Shown here piece after piece: positions 46,901-61,900 of a stretch of DNA of 64,000 bases; the stretch's first letter is position 1; every line of letters begins with the position of its first letter. This DNA comes from Schistosoma mansoni (Eukaryota > Platyhelminthes > Trematoda > Strigeidida > Schistosomatidae): the NCBI RefSeq assembly GCF_000237925.1, contig NC_031495.1:24942872-25006871 (forward strand), given 5' to 3'. The position numbers and the translations under genes are program-made. The notes under the pieces are model-generated. The model did not search any database. It was given only the letters and a program-made list of their open reading frames with translations, and was not told the origin of the DNA.

Positions 46901-49900
46901 ATAGTTTACAAAATAAAAAATTTATTTTAAATCTAACCAAGAAAAAATATCAGAAGGGGTTTTGTGGATATTAATTTCAATGGTTGAGATCATGAGTCTG
47001 TTGTGAGATTGTAACTCACTGAAGACAATGATGGATGTGTCGCTCAATTTCGTGGATCGGTTGAAGTTAGACATTAACACTGTTAGATGCCGTCTCAATG
47101 GTCTAGAGGTTAAGCGCTCGCGTGCAAGACTGATAGGTTCTGGGTTCGAATCTCGCGAGGCGGGATCGTGGATGTGCACTGCTGAGGAGTCTCACAATGG
47201 TGGTGGTCTAGCTTCAATTGACTCATGATCTCAACTATTGGAAAAAATATCATTTGAAAGTTTAACTCTAATTGAACTATCAAATATAAACGTGATATAA
47301 TTTTCCCTATTGATAAATATCAATAAAACAAAACAAAATAACAATTGAAGTTATAATAAAAATGAAATCATTTAATTCACTTAATTATATTAGCTATTAC
47401 TTTAGTTTTAAAGCTAATTTGTACAATTATTTTGTTATTCTATCAAATTTTATGATTGTTATTGCATCATTTTGGTATCGATATATATTCACTAGAAATA
47501 TGTCTTCATATATTTTTCTCTAGAACTTTCACATATAATAATATATACATAATCATTGACAATATCACTTAATAATACTTGAAAACGGGACTCGAACCAG
47601 AACCTTTGATCTCGTGTACGAACGCTTCACCTCTAGACCACTGAGCCGACATCCGACGGTCTTAATGTCTGAGGTGGATAAATGTCTCACACCCAACATG
47701 GATTGGACTCCACTGGTCATAGCTTCTCACTGGAACTCCAGGAAATTCATCTTGAAGCTGGTTACTAGTGAGCACATGATTATTATCATTATGAGGATTT
47801 GTGGAAACTGTAGTATTTTATCGGTTAAATTTACGAGTCGATCTGAGCTAGATCATCACTGAGGGTAAGTATTTGTGCGCGAGACTAAAGGTCATGGGTT
47901 TGAGTCCTGCGTGCGAGATCGTGGGTGTCCTTTGCTGAGGAGTCCCATACTAAGAAGAAACGGCTGTCCAGCGCTTCCAGGTTTGAATGGTGATCTAGAT
48001 TAGACGGACTTGTGAATTCAACTGCTAAAATACTACAATCTCCACAAATTCTTATGCTTGTATAACTGTTGAATTCATTGTACTAATCTTATATTAATGT
48101 GGTTTGTGTGTACATTAATTATAAATAATCGTTACTTTTATTTCTAGGTTGCAAGCAGCTAAAAAGTATCTACGAAATAAATTTCACCATCTTGTTCTAC
48201 TATGGTTGCTGTACTTGCTTTATTTAAATTAAATATTAGCCAATGTTATTCGTCTCAATTCTATAAAATTGTGTATTTGCTTTTAGTCATGAAAAATAAA
48301 ACTAAGTGTAAATCATTTCCGAATAAATTAAGTAATATCAGACTTATAAATTTTAAAGACTACCAAGAATTCTACATGTTAGTGATAATAATAGTGAAGA
48401 GTGAAGACTAATAACTAAGATGAAGCTTTATTGGTTTCATTGATGACTAACGGAGGTACTTATCCTACTGTTAAATTAATGTTTTCAATGACATTCTTAT
48501 GAAGAAAACATCTTATATCAAATAATTTGTAGACATAAGTTTTGTTATACCAAATGATAAATAAGTTTTTAACCAATTGTCACATCTTGTAACTTTTCAT
48601 CGTATGAAGGAATTGTTTCACGTCACTCATATAGCTCCTGTTGTTCCACATTAAGTCACTTTATGATAGTGGTATAATGAGCTGTTAGCTTATAAAATTA
48701 TTCTGTTGAAAAGTTCCATACTAAAAGATGGTTACATGAAACAATTTAAGCAGTAAGTAATGGATAACAATTCAGAAGAACTTACTTCATTCTCATGAGC
48801 GCCATATGTGTACCATCTTCCTTATTGAGTTTATTCTGTTCAAAGAACAAAGCAATAAGTTGTTTTAAAAATTTGGTTTGATTTTAATGAAATAAATAAA
48901 AATTAAGGCAAATGAATAAGCGTGACTAAATCTGAACAATACTGAGAGTAAGCTCCAATAGTTTCATATATATATATAAGTCATGGTATGAATTATTTTA
49001 GTCATTAGTATAAATAATGATAATCAGATACATGATATTCAATTAATATTTAACTAGTATATAATATAATTAAATAGTTTAGATGTCAAATACTTTATCA
49101 CTTACTTACGCCTGTTACCCCTCGTGGAGGATCATAGGCCGACCACCAGCATTCCCTATCTAACTGTCCTAGAAAATCCTTTACAGTTGTTTCCATTTAC
49201 TATTCATTCCTCTCATGTCTGCATCCTATTCTCGTTGCAGTGTGTCCTTTGGTCTATCTCTTTTCCGTCTCCCTTCAGGATTCCAAGTTAAAGCTTGCTT
49301 CGTGATGCAGTTTGATGATTTCCTCAATGTATTTCCTATCCACCTCCATCGTCTATTCCTAATTTCCTCCTCAGCTGTAAGTCAATTTGTTGTTTTTTAA
49401 AGCAGGTATCGGGTCAATGGACATTAACTATCTTATGAAGACAATTGTTTATAAATAATTGTACCTTTTTGATGTTGGTTTTAGTAGTTCTCCAAGTTTC
49501 AGCTCCATACAGTAGAACTGTCTTGACGTTTGTTTTGAAAATTCTCACTTCAATGTTGGTTTGAAGACATCTGTTTTGCTTTCCATATGTTGTTCAACTG
49601 TATGACTTCAGTCCTAGATTTGCCAGTCCTTGCCTTTACATCGGAATTCAATCCTCCACGTTCATCGGTGATGCTACCCAGATACGTGAAACTTTCCATC
49701 TCTTCTAGAGTTTCTCCATCAAGTGTGATTGTGTTGGTGTTCTCTGTGTTGCATTTGAGGATCTTGCTTTTTTATTCTTGTGTATGTTGAGGTCTACTGA
49801 TGCAGAGACTGCTACTACACTAGTTGCGTTCGTCCCCATTTGTTGACGTGTATGGGATAGACGGTCTAGGTCATGTGCGAACTACAAGTCGTCTAGCTGC

Positions 49901-52900
49901 AACCAAACTGTCTATTTTATTCCGTGCATCCTCTCAGATGTCGAGGTTTTCATAATTCAGTCAACCAACAGAGGAAAGGGGAAAACCTAATGTAAGCAGG
50001 CTTGTGTGACTACTTTGTACTTACAATTAAATAATAACTATACATGTGAGGAAAACATTGAGATCATTCTCACCTAAGATGGTCTACAATTAATATGTGT
50101 ATGTGAGTTCATGTTGAAAAGTATGATTTCTGAATATCTTACCACTTTGAAATCACTATGGTTGATTAAAAGTAGTTAACTAGTACTAGTTTGCCTTTAA
50201 AAGATAACTGTTGTGAACTTCATAATGGAAATAAAAATCCTAAAGATCTAAATTTATTGTAATTAATTACTGATAATTATTCCTTGGTATTGTATTGGGT
50301 AGAGTTCCAGATAAGTAACAGCTACTGATTACTTATCCATAAATGTGGTGAACCTTACAAAAAGAGAGAATCCGTGTATTGTATATACTACCATAGTACC
50401 GGATCATATTTTGAAGTCGGAAACAACTTAGGATAATACAGACTATACATATATTTTTTTATTCATGCTAAAAGTTGATCAGATGATCTTAGTACACGGT
50501 GAAAATAGTAAATAGTTAATCTTATTAATTTCTAGTTAATTTTTAATTACTTAATATTATTTCATTGGGTGAAAACAGTGACAAGTTGACTTATCAACTT
50601 TCATATTACTTGATAACAGAGCTTTCACTTCTTCAAAGTACAAGTTATGCAAATCAAACTTTGTACTGCTTAATTATATATTGTTAGCATATGGACTTCA
50701 TGAATCGGTGAATATTATTAGTAAGCATGTTACATCTCTCATCTGTGTTAACGTTCTAAATATTTTAATAGTTTTATTTCTTTTAGTTGTTTACTAGTAA
50801 GTTATAATAGTTAGTCATATTTTAACTTGTTTAATAGTTGCAATTCTAGAGACCAAGTTTCATGTAAACAGACATACAAATGATTTTTTAATACCTAAAC
50901 TAATACATTAGCATATATCATCACTTTAAAAAGAATTTTTATCACTGGGTTGATTGCAATCTATTTGACACAACTTTTGTGTTTATTAAATTGAACATCA
51001 ATTAATTGTCTTAACAAATTCCGTCGAAATCAACATTGGGAAAATTAAATTAAATCACCTATAAGTAGTCTGATACAGTATGTCATACCAACAAATTTAG
51101 TAGGAATATAATTTATAAATTAGTCAACAGTTAAATTTGTACATAAAGTGAGTGAAATCCAACAACAAAATCTGGTTTTAGATCAGAAGGGGTTTTGTGG
51201 AGATTCCGGTACTTTCATCGTTGAAATCATGAGTCAATTGAAGCTAGACCACCATGGAAAACCTGGAAGCTCAAAATCGTGAATTGGTTGAAGTTAGACA
51301 TTAACATCGTTGGATGCCGGCTCAGCGGTCTAGAGGTTAAGTGCTCTGGCGCGCGACTGGTGGGTCCTGGGTTCGAGTCTCGCGAGTGCGGGATCGTGGA
51401 TGCGCACTGGTGAGGAGTCCCATAATAGGACGAAACGGCCATCCAGTGCTTCCAGGTTTTCCATGGTGGTCTAGCTTCAATGAACTCATGATTTCAACAA
51501 TGAAAATATGGTTTATCAATTAGCATCGCACTTTTTTTAACCAAAATATAATTCTTGTCCGAAATGTAGTTCATTTTAGTTAAAATTGTTACTTAGAAAA
51601 ATTCGGGAAAATAAACCATTCTCACTTCTATGGTAAGTATATCTTAATGACGCTTTCTAAATTGATTATCAAAAGTCATATATTAGATCACTAAAACACA
51701 AGTGAGGACTATCGAATGCATTTAACACAACATTACAGATTATCTCACTAATTTCTGATAACTATACAGTAAACAATTAATTTGCAAAATAACAATCAAA
51801 TATCTCAATTTGACTGTTTCTTCTGCAAATATACGTTCATAGTCTCTGATTATAACTGTTCATGCATTTTCGTACCAATTGCATGCCGTTCCCATTCTCT
51901 CCTTATCGATCTTCTACTGAAATACATTCAATGCCCGACCATCACCATATAGTACTTATGTGGATATCAGTAACCCACACCACAATATGACTTTGTAAGT
52001 ACTTGAGTATTAGAAATATTATTTTAACAAACTGTAGATTTGTCATTTCAAATGATTATCAAATAGACAGAGATAAATAAACTTTAATACACTTGAATGG
52101 GGCATTTGTTAGGAAGTTATTCATAAATATATTTCTTGTTATATCCCAATGAGTAGAATATATTTATTATCTAAAACACTTATTTAAGATGGTCAACTTT
52201 CGTTGAATATTAAGTGTTGACGAATATTCTATGTGACGTTTTACTGATTAGCTATTGACAAAATTCATCACATCATGAGATGATGCATATACAAGAATAG
52301 TGAACTGAAGAATACTTATTTCAACGGAGCAAACTGGCTTAAAAGATGAACAAAAGTGAAGAATCATACATTACTTATCACTGACTATTTATTATAGGCA
52401 ATGAATGTTAACCACACATGTCATAAACAATGTAAGATTTTCTAACCTCTATGCCTGAATGAGAACTTCACAACAGAAGTATGTACTTGAGAACATGCTT
52501 ATTGTTGAGTGTAATAGTCCTGATGATTGAGTTAACCATCAGAGTGAAAGTGACTACTTAAATAGTCAAAAGTAGTTTCATGAATATTACAAAAATATTA
52601 TAAAAATGGAAATACTTTTCAATTTAACCAAACGTGCCTATATAATAAAGCTGATATTTTATCGATTTTCGAATGCAATAAGATGAATAACAAATGAATA
52701 AGCGCTGTCCTTTTCAAAATCACTAAACACATATCTATCAGGTGTGTGTTTACGACGAAGCAGTTATCAGACTGGGATTTCAGATGGTTAAACATAGTCG
52801 ACAGAGAACTCTTGGTCTAGGTTTTGTGTCGTTAAAGAATCCTCAGCAAGGGATACTACCCACCCTGATGGAATTGGTGTTTCCTGTGAGAAACAATGAT

Positions 52901-55900
52901 GGTAATGTGTCAGGACGTAAAATTTTATTACCCTGATACGAATCTTACTTCTTAAAGTAAAAATGATGTGTGAATAGACTACACCGTTTGGTAATCCATT
53001 TAAAAATTGTTGCTATTCACTGTATGTATTTATTGATATCAAAGGATATGTATTAAGCGGCAAAAAAACTTTCATTCACTGAAATTAATATTTTTCCGGA
53101 AATAAAGATTTGAAGGGACTATACAACAATGAAATTTGTGTCATACATAATTTACCTGACAAGCTCAGGGTAACAAAAACAAAAAATAAGTTCCAAATAA
53201 TCGTTAAAAGTATAATACAGCGAAACTATTTTAGTTTATACAAGTACTTATGGTAAGAAGACGGAAAGATACCATTTTTCACGACCATCAATTTCTGTAG
53301 TTCACTAATAAGTACAATTTACATTACAGTCAACTAGACAATTCTTAGTTCCTTGTTTATCTAAAGTTAACAGTGCTGCATTATTTGGGTTGGTCATTTT
53401 CACTGAGAAGATTGATTGAATCAAAAGTCATATTAAACAGAAGTGAGTTTTTGGAAAAACTGTTTTATATGTGTCACTACTATTTGACACTGATACTGAC
53501 GATATTATTTCCGAAAGGTAAAGAAATTGTCACTATTCAGTTCAACAAACACGATGCTACATAAGCATTCTCTTAGTTTATAAATTATATTAATTATGCT
53601 AGTATATTGGTTGTTTATACTGATTTTCTCTGATTGGTTTGTATTCAACTGAAAATAAGTACCAATAAAAATCCAATTTTTCAAAATGTAGATAGTACTT
53701 AAATGTTGTCAGTACATTATGATAAGCAACAATGTTTTTTTATACTGTCTAATATGTGAATATAAGTGTATTAGTAGAATTTAAACGTTTTCAAGTATTC
53801 AGTCAAAATTATTTCATTATCAGAAGAAGGTTTTGTGGAGATTTTAGTAATTTTTATATAGTTGAGATCATGAGTCAATTGAAGCTAGACCACCGTGGAA
53901 AACCTGGAAGCACTGGATGGCCATTTCGTCCTATTGTGGGACTCCTCACCAGTGCGCATCCATGATCCCGTCTCGCAAGATTCCAACCCAGGACCTATCA
54001 GTCTGGCACGCAAGCGATTAACTTCTAGACCGCTGAGCTGGCATCCAACGATGTTAATGTCTAACTTCAACTAATCCACGAAATTGAGCAACCATTCACC
54101 AATGTCATCAGTGAGTTGATATCTCCCAACAGACCTGGTTGGACTCCACTAGTTACTGCTTCTCATTAGAACTCCAGGAAATACCTCATGGAGCCATTCA
54201 CTAGTGAGCATATGATGACGAAACGGCCGTCCAATGCTTCCAGGTTTTCCATGGTGGTCTAGCTTCAATTGACTCATGATCTCAACTATATAAAGTTATT
54301 TCAGTTTAACTGAATTTTAAGTGGTTTAATTAACAGTTTCATTCAATATTTATTATTTGGTAAAATATAATGTTAAAAAGAAAAAAACTTTATGCAATGA
54401 TATACTCTTAACTGACAAAATCAGCAAATATGAGACATCATTATACAGCACGGATTCTGGAAAAATTAATTATACACAACGATCTGTTTTGTCAAAAAGA
54501 CGTTAAACCCAAATTGTTCTCATAGAATCAGTTGGATTCTTTTCAAATAATACTTTGAAATCTGAGACAGTAATGTCTGCAGGTAATACTCAGTTACCTC
54601 CCATTGAAATGATGAACTGATCACTGTTAGACCACCATTGAAAGTCTGGAAGCACTGAACGGCTATTTCGTCCCAGTATAAGACTGCTCAGCAGGTTTTC
54701 AGTGGTGGCCTAACATTGTTCAGTTCAGGATTTCAATGAAATTCAACAATCTTCACAACTCCAAACTGAAGATAATCAGTTGTTTGAAATTGTTCATACG
54801 AAATTTTCAATTTGAGCTGTAAGATAAATTTATCTACACAATTGTTTGTAAGAATATACAGTGTATTGTTTTCAACAAGAAAATCGAAATATCTTATAAA
54901 TCTATTATTACTTTTCTATATTTGTTACTAATGAAAAAATACACACCATGTATACTTGCAGACAATTAGTGGCATTTTTTCACATAGGTTACATGACAAC
55001 ATACAATTTTTATGCTACAACTCATCTGATAACCAGAGCAAAATTACTTATCCTTTGGAAGAAGCCACTTAAATTTACAAGTCATCTTCTTCACTCAAAT
55101 TTTCTTGTATAGCAAGCAGTTTACAAGAATAATATTGGATCAAACGATCGATTATTATAGTACAATCTTATTGATTAACAACACCATTACTTAGTTATTT
55201 TTTTCTTCATGAATCATATCTATCGCCATATCGGTTCAATTCGTCTGTACCTCGATGTCACAATTAAGATTCCTGTTACCGGTACATGTATGAATCTAAT
55301 AACATTGATCAATGTTTAATGATTAGCTAAATATTATTTTCTTTTCTCTAGTTTAACAAGAAGAACAGAAATATAAAATGAAACAATTAGTAAGAAATAT
55401 ATTCACAATACAATGCTTACTTTAGCATCTTCTAATTCCTTATGAATTCTAGCAATTTGTTCTTCTAAATTTTGAATTGTATAATGTAAGTTATCATTGT
55501 TAGTTTTGGATAATTCTCTATTAATACAAAAGAAAAATAGACAATTGTAACATAATACAACTCAATGACTGTGTGCAAGTTCACGTACTCAGTTTCGAGT
55601 TATATTTTTTAAGGCAAAAACCTAGTAATACAGAGTGCCTTCTCTAATCAAAATAGGTAGAATAGTGTTCAAATATGTAACGTAGTGGATGGAAAAACAA
55701 TATCTTAACTACTAAATTGCTACCATGCTTAGATGATATCTCGTTAAGTACGTTGCTGGTGATGTCTTTATTTAATAATCAAAAACTGATGTTACCAATT
55801 AGTTATATTCATTTCTTACATTAGAAATATTAAAATAGATTTATTGAATGTTATTAAAATGAACATTTAAAGATATTTGTTAATTGATGTTATAAGCCAG

Positions 55901-58900
55901 TTGTATAGGTGAAATAAAACCACAAGGTAGACATCAATATCATAATTTGTGGGATGGTTTAAGTTAAATATTTGACAAAACTAAACATGATAAATTCATC
56001 TAAAAGCGGAATATTCTGAGTATAGGTGGCCTAGATTAAATCTCTGAATCTATAAATGAAGATATAGAATTAGATTAACATCTTCATAAGAGGAAAGCAA
56101 CTTGGTTTCATACCAACCGTCAACTGTGGAAAAAAATTTCAGAGACATATATTTGATCAATTGTAAAAAATCTGTTAGTTTGATATAAAGTAATATTTGC
56201 ATTGAGATACACTTTTTGTTGATTATTTTCATAAATTGATTTGGATTGTTTAAATAGTGGAATTCACATTAGTTGCAGTTTGACAAATTACACTTATATG
56301 TTATATTCTACTTTTATTCCACTATTAACCGTTGAGCTAGGACACAGTCAAGATTGAAACTATTTTATATGTGGTACTTACAAATGAATATTGATGATCT
56401 CACCCATTAGTGAGTCTTTAAAAGAATTTTAAAACAATACATGATGATACATAATCAAATAAAAGAATTTCGAATATGTGGGACTATGTATTGCATTAAG
56501 TATTAAGTTGGTCAACAGTTCTAAAAATTTCACATTAAATTCTGAATGAAGTCTTCGATACGTATTTCTTAGGAGTACTATACTAAATTTAAGTGCCAAC
56601 CAGTGACTTCCAGTTTTCGTTGTTTCTTCAGCTGACATTGGTTCTTGAAGTAAATTATCTACATACTACGAAGTCTTCAAGAAACCACCTAACTAAATAT
56701 CATTTAGATTGTTTCTACTTTGTTATTTATTTATTGCATAATACTTGTGATTGTGAATGGAATAAAAATTTAGCATTTCTAGAGGATATGATGACTTTAT
56801 ATAGACAGGAGGGAATGTTGAAATAGAAGCTTAACAGTGTAATTTACATTGATTGTAAGTTATTATGTTTTTGAATAATTCGGAATTGTGTGTTAATCAA
56901 CTCAGTTAAATAACTTACAACTTCGTTAGGTAGTTAAGTAGTTGCCTTTCTGGTCGACTAGCCAGATGTGTTATCTCTGCATTAAGGACGCTTAGTTCCA
57001 TCGAAAGTTTGTAATTTTTATTTTTGGTTTCTTTCAATAATATTTGGTGTTCCGTACAAATTGATTTATGAAAGTCCAATGATTCTTGTGCGTCACACTC
57101 TGGATCAAATAAATGCAAATTGTTTATGTTGTAATGAGAGCTGGATAGAGTGACTGATTTGGTCGGTAGGGAAGAAGGATGCTGTAAATTGGTAAATTGA
57201 AAGTAAAATCTTTACGAAAACGTCTATTGAGGAGTTACTTCACACATACAGAGCGGGTTTGTCCGTATAAAAAAGCATGTCAGTGGATATTCAAAATTAG
57301 ATAGTTTACAGAAATCTTGGTTTTGTGCTGCCATGCAATTTTGATGAGATCGATGCTTTAATCACTTGATATAAAAGAAGGAGTATTACAATGTTAGGTC
57401 ACTTATGTTAAAGACTATATTCTAGTTTGAGGAATTTAACTTGATTTATATTAAAGACTAAACAACATTAGATTAGTTGTTGTTAGGTAGTCAATCAGTG
57501 TGGATCAAGGATTTTTAAAACAATAGATTACTGGATAATGCTAATTCATACCAAGCCATAGTTTCTTATTTACAGTCTCCGATAAGGTACAAACATTTAT
57601 TCACATTTAGAAATATTTCTTTGAAACATTGTCTAAAAGTGTTTCCCAGATTTATTTTCGGGCTTCATCAGTAAAGTAGCACAAACCAAAAAGAATCGTA
57701 TGATGCTATTGAAATAGCTAAATTCAACGCGGTAATAAATCTCACTTTAATTGGTGGTAGAATATAAATCTTACATTAATTATTCAACGAGTGAGGAAAA
57801 TGATTTTCGATTACCGGATTAGTGGATAAACTGATTACAATCTCAAGAGTAGCCAGTTCAACGTCTCTAGAAATTTAAAATTACTATGCTCAAACAAGAT
57901 TTGAAGGGTTAAGATTATATGAACACGAAAAAATCTGTTCGTATAATTTTCATATCTGTACCAGCCTGTTGCATTAGACTATGTTGCGAATCTATTGTAT
58001 TAAAGCTAACAATACTGAATTTTCGGCTATACGAAGACTGAAATATCCTTTATGTGCTCAAAAACAGTTTATTCATACCCTTTACCTACCGTGGTAATAA
58101 AGATTTGTTATCTAGCGTGGTTTCCATTTTGATTTTCACATTGTTTTTTCCTATTACCTTCTCATTTGTTTAGTTGATCCTTTATTTTTAAAGATACGGT
58201 GTCTTAACAAATGTACATGCGGTCAGATGGTTAGAAATGTATTAGTCAAAAATATCTCATAGTTCTGATAACGTTCCCCTTCTCATTGCACGATCCAAAT
58301 TTATCAAGATCAAGTGTTGTATATTTCCAGCAACACTATTTATTTATCTGAACTTAGGTGAATAGTAGTGAGTTCAAATATGTGATTTAATAATTGAAAG
58401 CTTGAAAAAAAGTCATAAAATAGATTAAAATGGTATCAGTTTGATTAATATCTATGGGAAAAAACATTTTAAAAACAACAATACATAAATGTTGAATGGC
58501 TGAAATAATATTGTTTAGGAGAGTACCAAACGCTCGTACTATATCATGGATTGGTCGAAGGTAAATCTTAACACCGTTGAATATCGACTCAGTGGTCTAG
58601 AGATTAAACGTTCGAGCGCAAGATCGAAGGTCTTAGGTTCGATCTCCGGTCACGAGTTCTTGGATTTACACTGGTGAGGAGCCTCGTACTAGGACGAAAG
58701 GGGCGTTCAGTGTTCCCAGGTTCCCAGTTGTTGTCTAACTTGAATCGGTTCATAATTTCAAATAACTACTTTAAAGTTACATGATAAGGAACATTCAATA
58801 CTGAAAATGATAAATCCGTTGAAACTTACCGAGTTTTCATTGAGATCACACTCGCGTGTTTCACACATCTGTTAGAAACAAAGCAAAATAAGTTGTGTAT

Positions 58901-61900
58901 CATATTAACGACATAAACTGTTTATTATGTAGTGGTGTGTTTTAAATTTAAATGTGTACTAACTTATAGTTGTAAAATAGTAAGCAGAAATATTGTATTT
59001 GTATAATGATACTATGTATTTTTTGTTGAACTGTATCATAACATTGCACTAGTCGATATCACCCAGTTTATTTATGTAAGCTCAGTATTACATGACAAGT
59101 CTACTCTTCAAAAACACACCCATCTGATGACGTTATAAGTAGCTAGCTTAAATCCTATTTTCTAGCAGGTGATTGTTGGAAGATTTCGTACATTCTTGAG
59201 GTATGTTTCATCACGAACAAGCGATGTATGAAGAAGCATTGAGAACTAGGTTTTGAAGTTTCGTTTTATGAGATAGTAAAAGTGCACCACTGATATACGG
59301 CAAACTGGGGGGTGAATAATATTTTTAGTGTTAATGATACTTCGAAATTAGGTAATTAAGTTAGCTTTAGAAACCTTAACAATGCCTTAGAATTGTTATC
59401 CTTTATAACACCCGTAATAATCACAACCTATTTAACATATCCGAACAACTTTCAATGTTTGTTGTGTAATTAGTGAAGGATTACTGTGATTCTAATAAAA
59501 TTTTTGGAAGGATTACTATCATATTATATCATATCAAAGGTTAACCATGATTGTAATTAATTTTAATCAAATGATTTACACTGATGATCATAGGTTCGGA
59601 TAGTCAAGTTCACAGTTATTAGATTGTTAGTTTCAAACATCAAGGTGTATGTTGGGGTTTCAACAAAGTCAGGGTTTTTTGGGTCTATAAATTTGCATTT
59701 TCCAATGTAATAGAGCAGCTGGAGCTAATGTATTCATGTCATTAGTAGACATAATAAAAGCCGAAATTGTCTGAACATAGATTCATGGTTTTCAAGAGAT
59801 TTAATGCAAACACTTTGAAACTAAGGACTCTGAAGAATTTATTTAGAACTCTATAGTAGGCACATTGATAGACGATGATAAGACCTCGGGAATTGGATCT
59901 ATCCTTGATTACTATCTGGATAACGATAACAATTACTAAAGCATTCACCAGTTGCGACAAGCAATGTTTTAATATCTATCTTCCAACTACGTATTTGGAG
60001 ACTTATACTAGATGTTCTGAGGTGAATAACTGAAGTTTAACAGGACCATAAGTGTAATATGGTCCGCTTGTGATGATATTATTTTGCAATTTGTCAACTG
60101 ATGTTGTAATTATTAGTTTCTTTATTTTTTAGTCATGAGTCAATTAGGTCCTCAATTTTTATTACTTTGCTTGCTTACTCATAAGTATTAAAAGCATTTA
60201 ATTGAATTCAGTGAATCAGAAATTTAAACGAATATCGTGTTACATAATGATCAATTTAGAAAATTGATCAGTGTAAGAATCCCAACTCTTATTCAAATTG
60301 ACATACTCTAAACTAACTAAGGACGTGGAAGTATTTAAAGTGTCATGGAAAACAACAATCTTGTTTGACAGTCTTCACTTTTTTCCCACTATAGGATATT
60401 CAAGATTGAATGTCGATCATTCTCTGCTGGGATATGTTCATCTTCAGCAGATGACATGATATTACCATCAAGTTGAGAAGGGTCTGAGCGGCGCTGATGG
60501 TTAGAACTAAAACTGTTTCTTTGACTAGATAATATACAGATAAATTGCAAATTGGAAAGCTTACTTCCTCGGACAATAAGATGTGAGATAAAGCTTCGTG
60601 ATGTTTTAAATAACTTTCTGTTAGTGGAAGGTGTATTTGTTCTCATAGGTTAATAGCTGTGAAATCAGTTAGATCAATACTTCAAAGGGTTAATTGTTTG
60701 CTAACTATTCAAATTTTGCAATAATCTTCCCTATTTTGATTTAACTAACCAATTACCATACATTGACAAAAGATATATGTTATCATAAATCTTAATGCTT
60801 TAAAACGAAAACTAAGACGCTGCAAATGATAGTATTTTCTACAGATCTTTATCTATCTTTCAGTGAAGCATAATGTAAGCATTTTGTAAATCATATCTAT
60901 AAAGTCCCAATCGAGTTCTTCAAAATAACGTATCTGGGATATATGCTGGCAAGAATAGGAATGAACTCATACCTTTATAAGTGATGAGGAGTATAAGATA
61001 ACTATGGTCGCAAAACTGATTTTTATATGAATTTCCTAATTCTTTAGGATCTTAGTGTATTTTAGAAAGGAATTTGTTTCGATGTATGATACTAAATAAT
61101 AAGATTATTATCAACATTATTATTATATAATCATGTAGATTTTAATAGTTTCAAAGACTTCATCGATTGGCTGATTTTTAGTCAACTGGTACATATATAA
61201 ATCGGCGTATCAAAACACCAAAGTGAACTCAACTGTTCCGAATAGTACTTATAAGATACATAGTACAGTAATTACTTACTTGACTTAGCCTGACCAGACT
61301 GTTGTAAAATAATATATTACTATCTGTTTAGTACTCAGATAATTAATTTATCATTGTTGACCATCTGTGGTAAGTTGACTTTAGGACAAAACTGTGATGG
61401 TTTTAATTTTTAATAAATTAGAAAAGGAAATCTAATAAGTAGGTATTATTTATTGAGTCAATGTACTAAATTTAAAAAAGTCACTACTGAATATATCTAA
61501 AGAATAACTTGATGGTTAGTCTTTCTTTTTAAAGTTGGAAATTAAAGTAAACCTTGATTTTTTCAAAAAAAATAAATAAGTATTTGGAAATATCACTTAT
61601 TTTAGTTACTGAGGTCATGAGGATGCCTTAGATTTAAATCGGATTAACTCAATATCAGTTTAATAATAAAGTTTTATGAAATATTTTGTACAGCTGTTGG
61701 AAAGATTCATTTTGAAGTGATAGGGGATTAACGTTAAATGCATATAAAATTCATTTATTAATTTGATGCATTATTTGATTAAAGATTTGTGAAGTTTTGT
61801 CCCATTGAAAAATAACTTTAATCTTGGATCTATTTAATTGACAAATGTTATGGGGATAAAAACACAAACCATGAAAATACACATTGTTGTTTGTAACTGT

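Noticed and set aside
47100-47160. tRNA gene
   Set aside because: A- and B-box-like sequences are present, but the acceptor stem and anticodon arm do not form; it is the tRNA-derived head of a SINE.
51341-51523. Open frames across the Sm-alpha-like copies (also 43620, 46922, 47028, 53885)
   Set aside because: They read the tRNA-like and ribozyme-like region (RDSNPG-type peptides), a known chance frame in non-coding SINEs.
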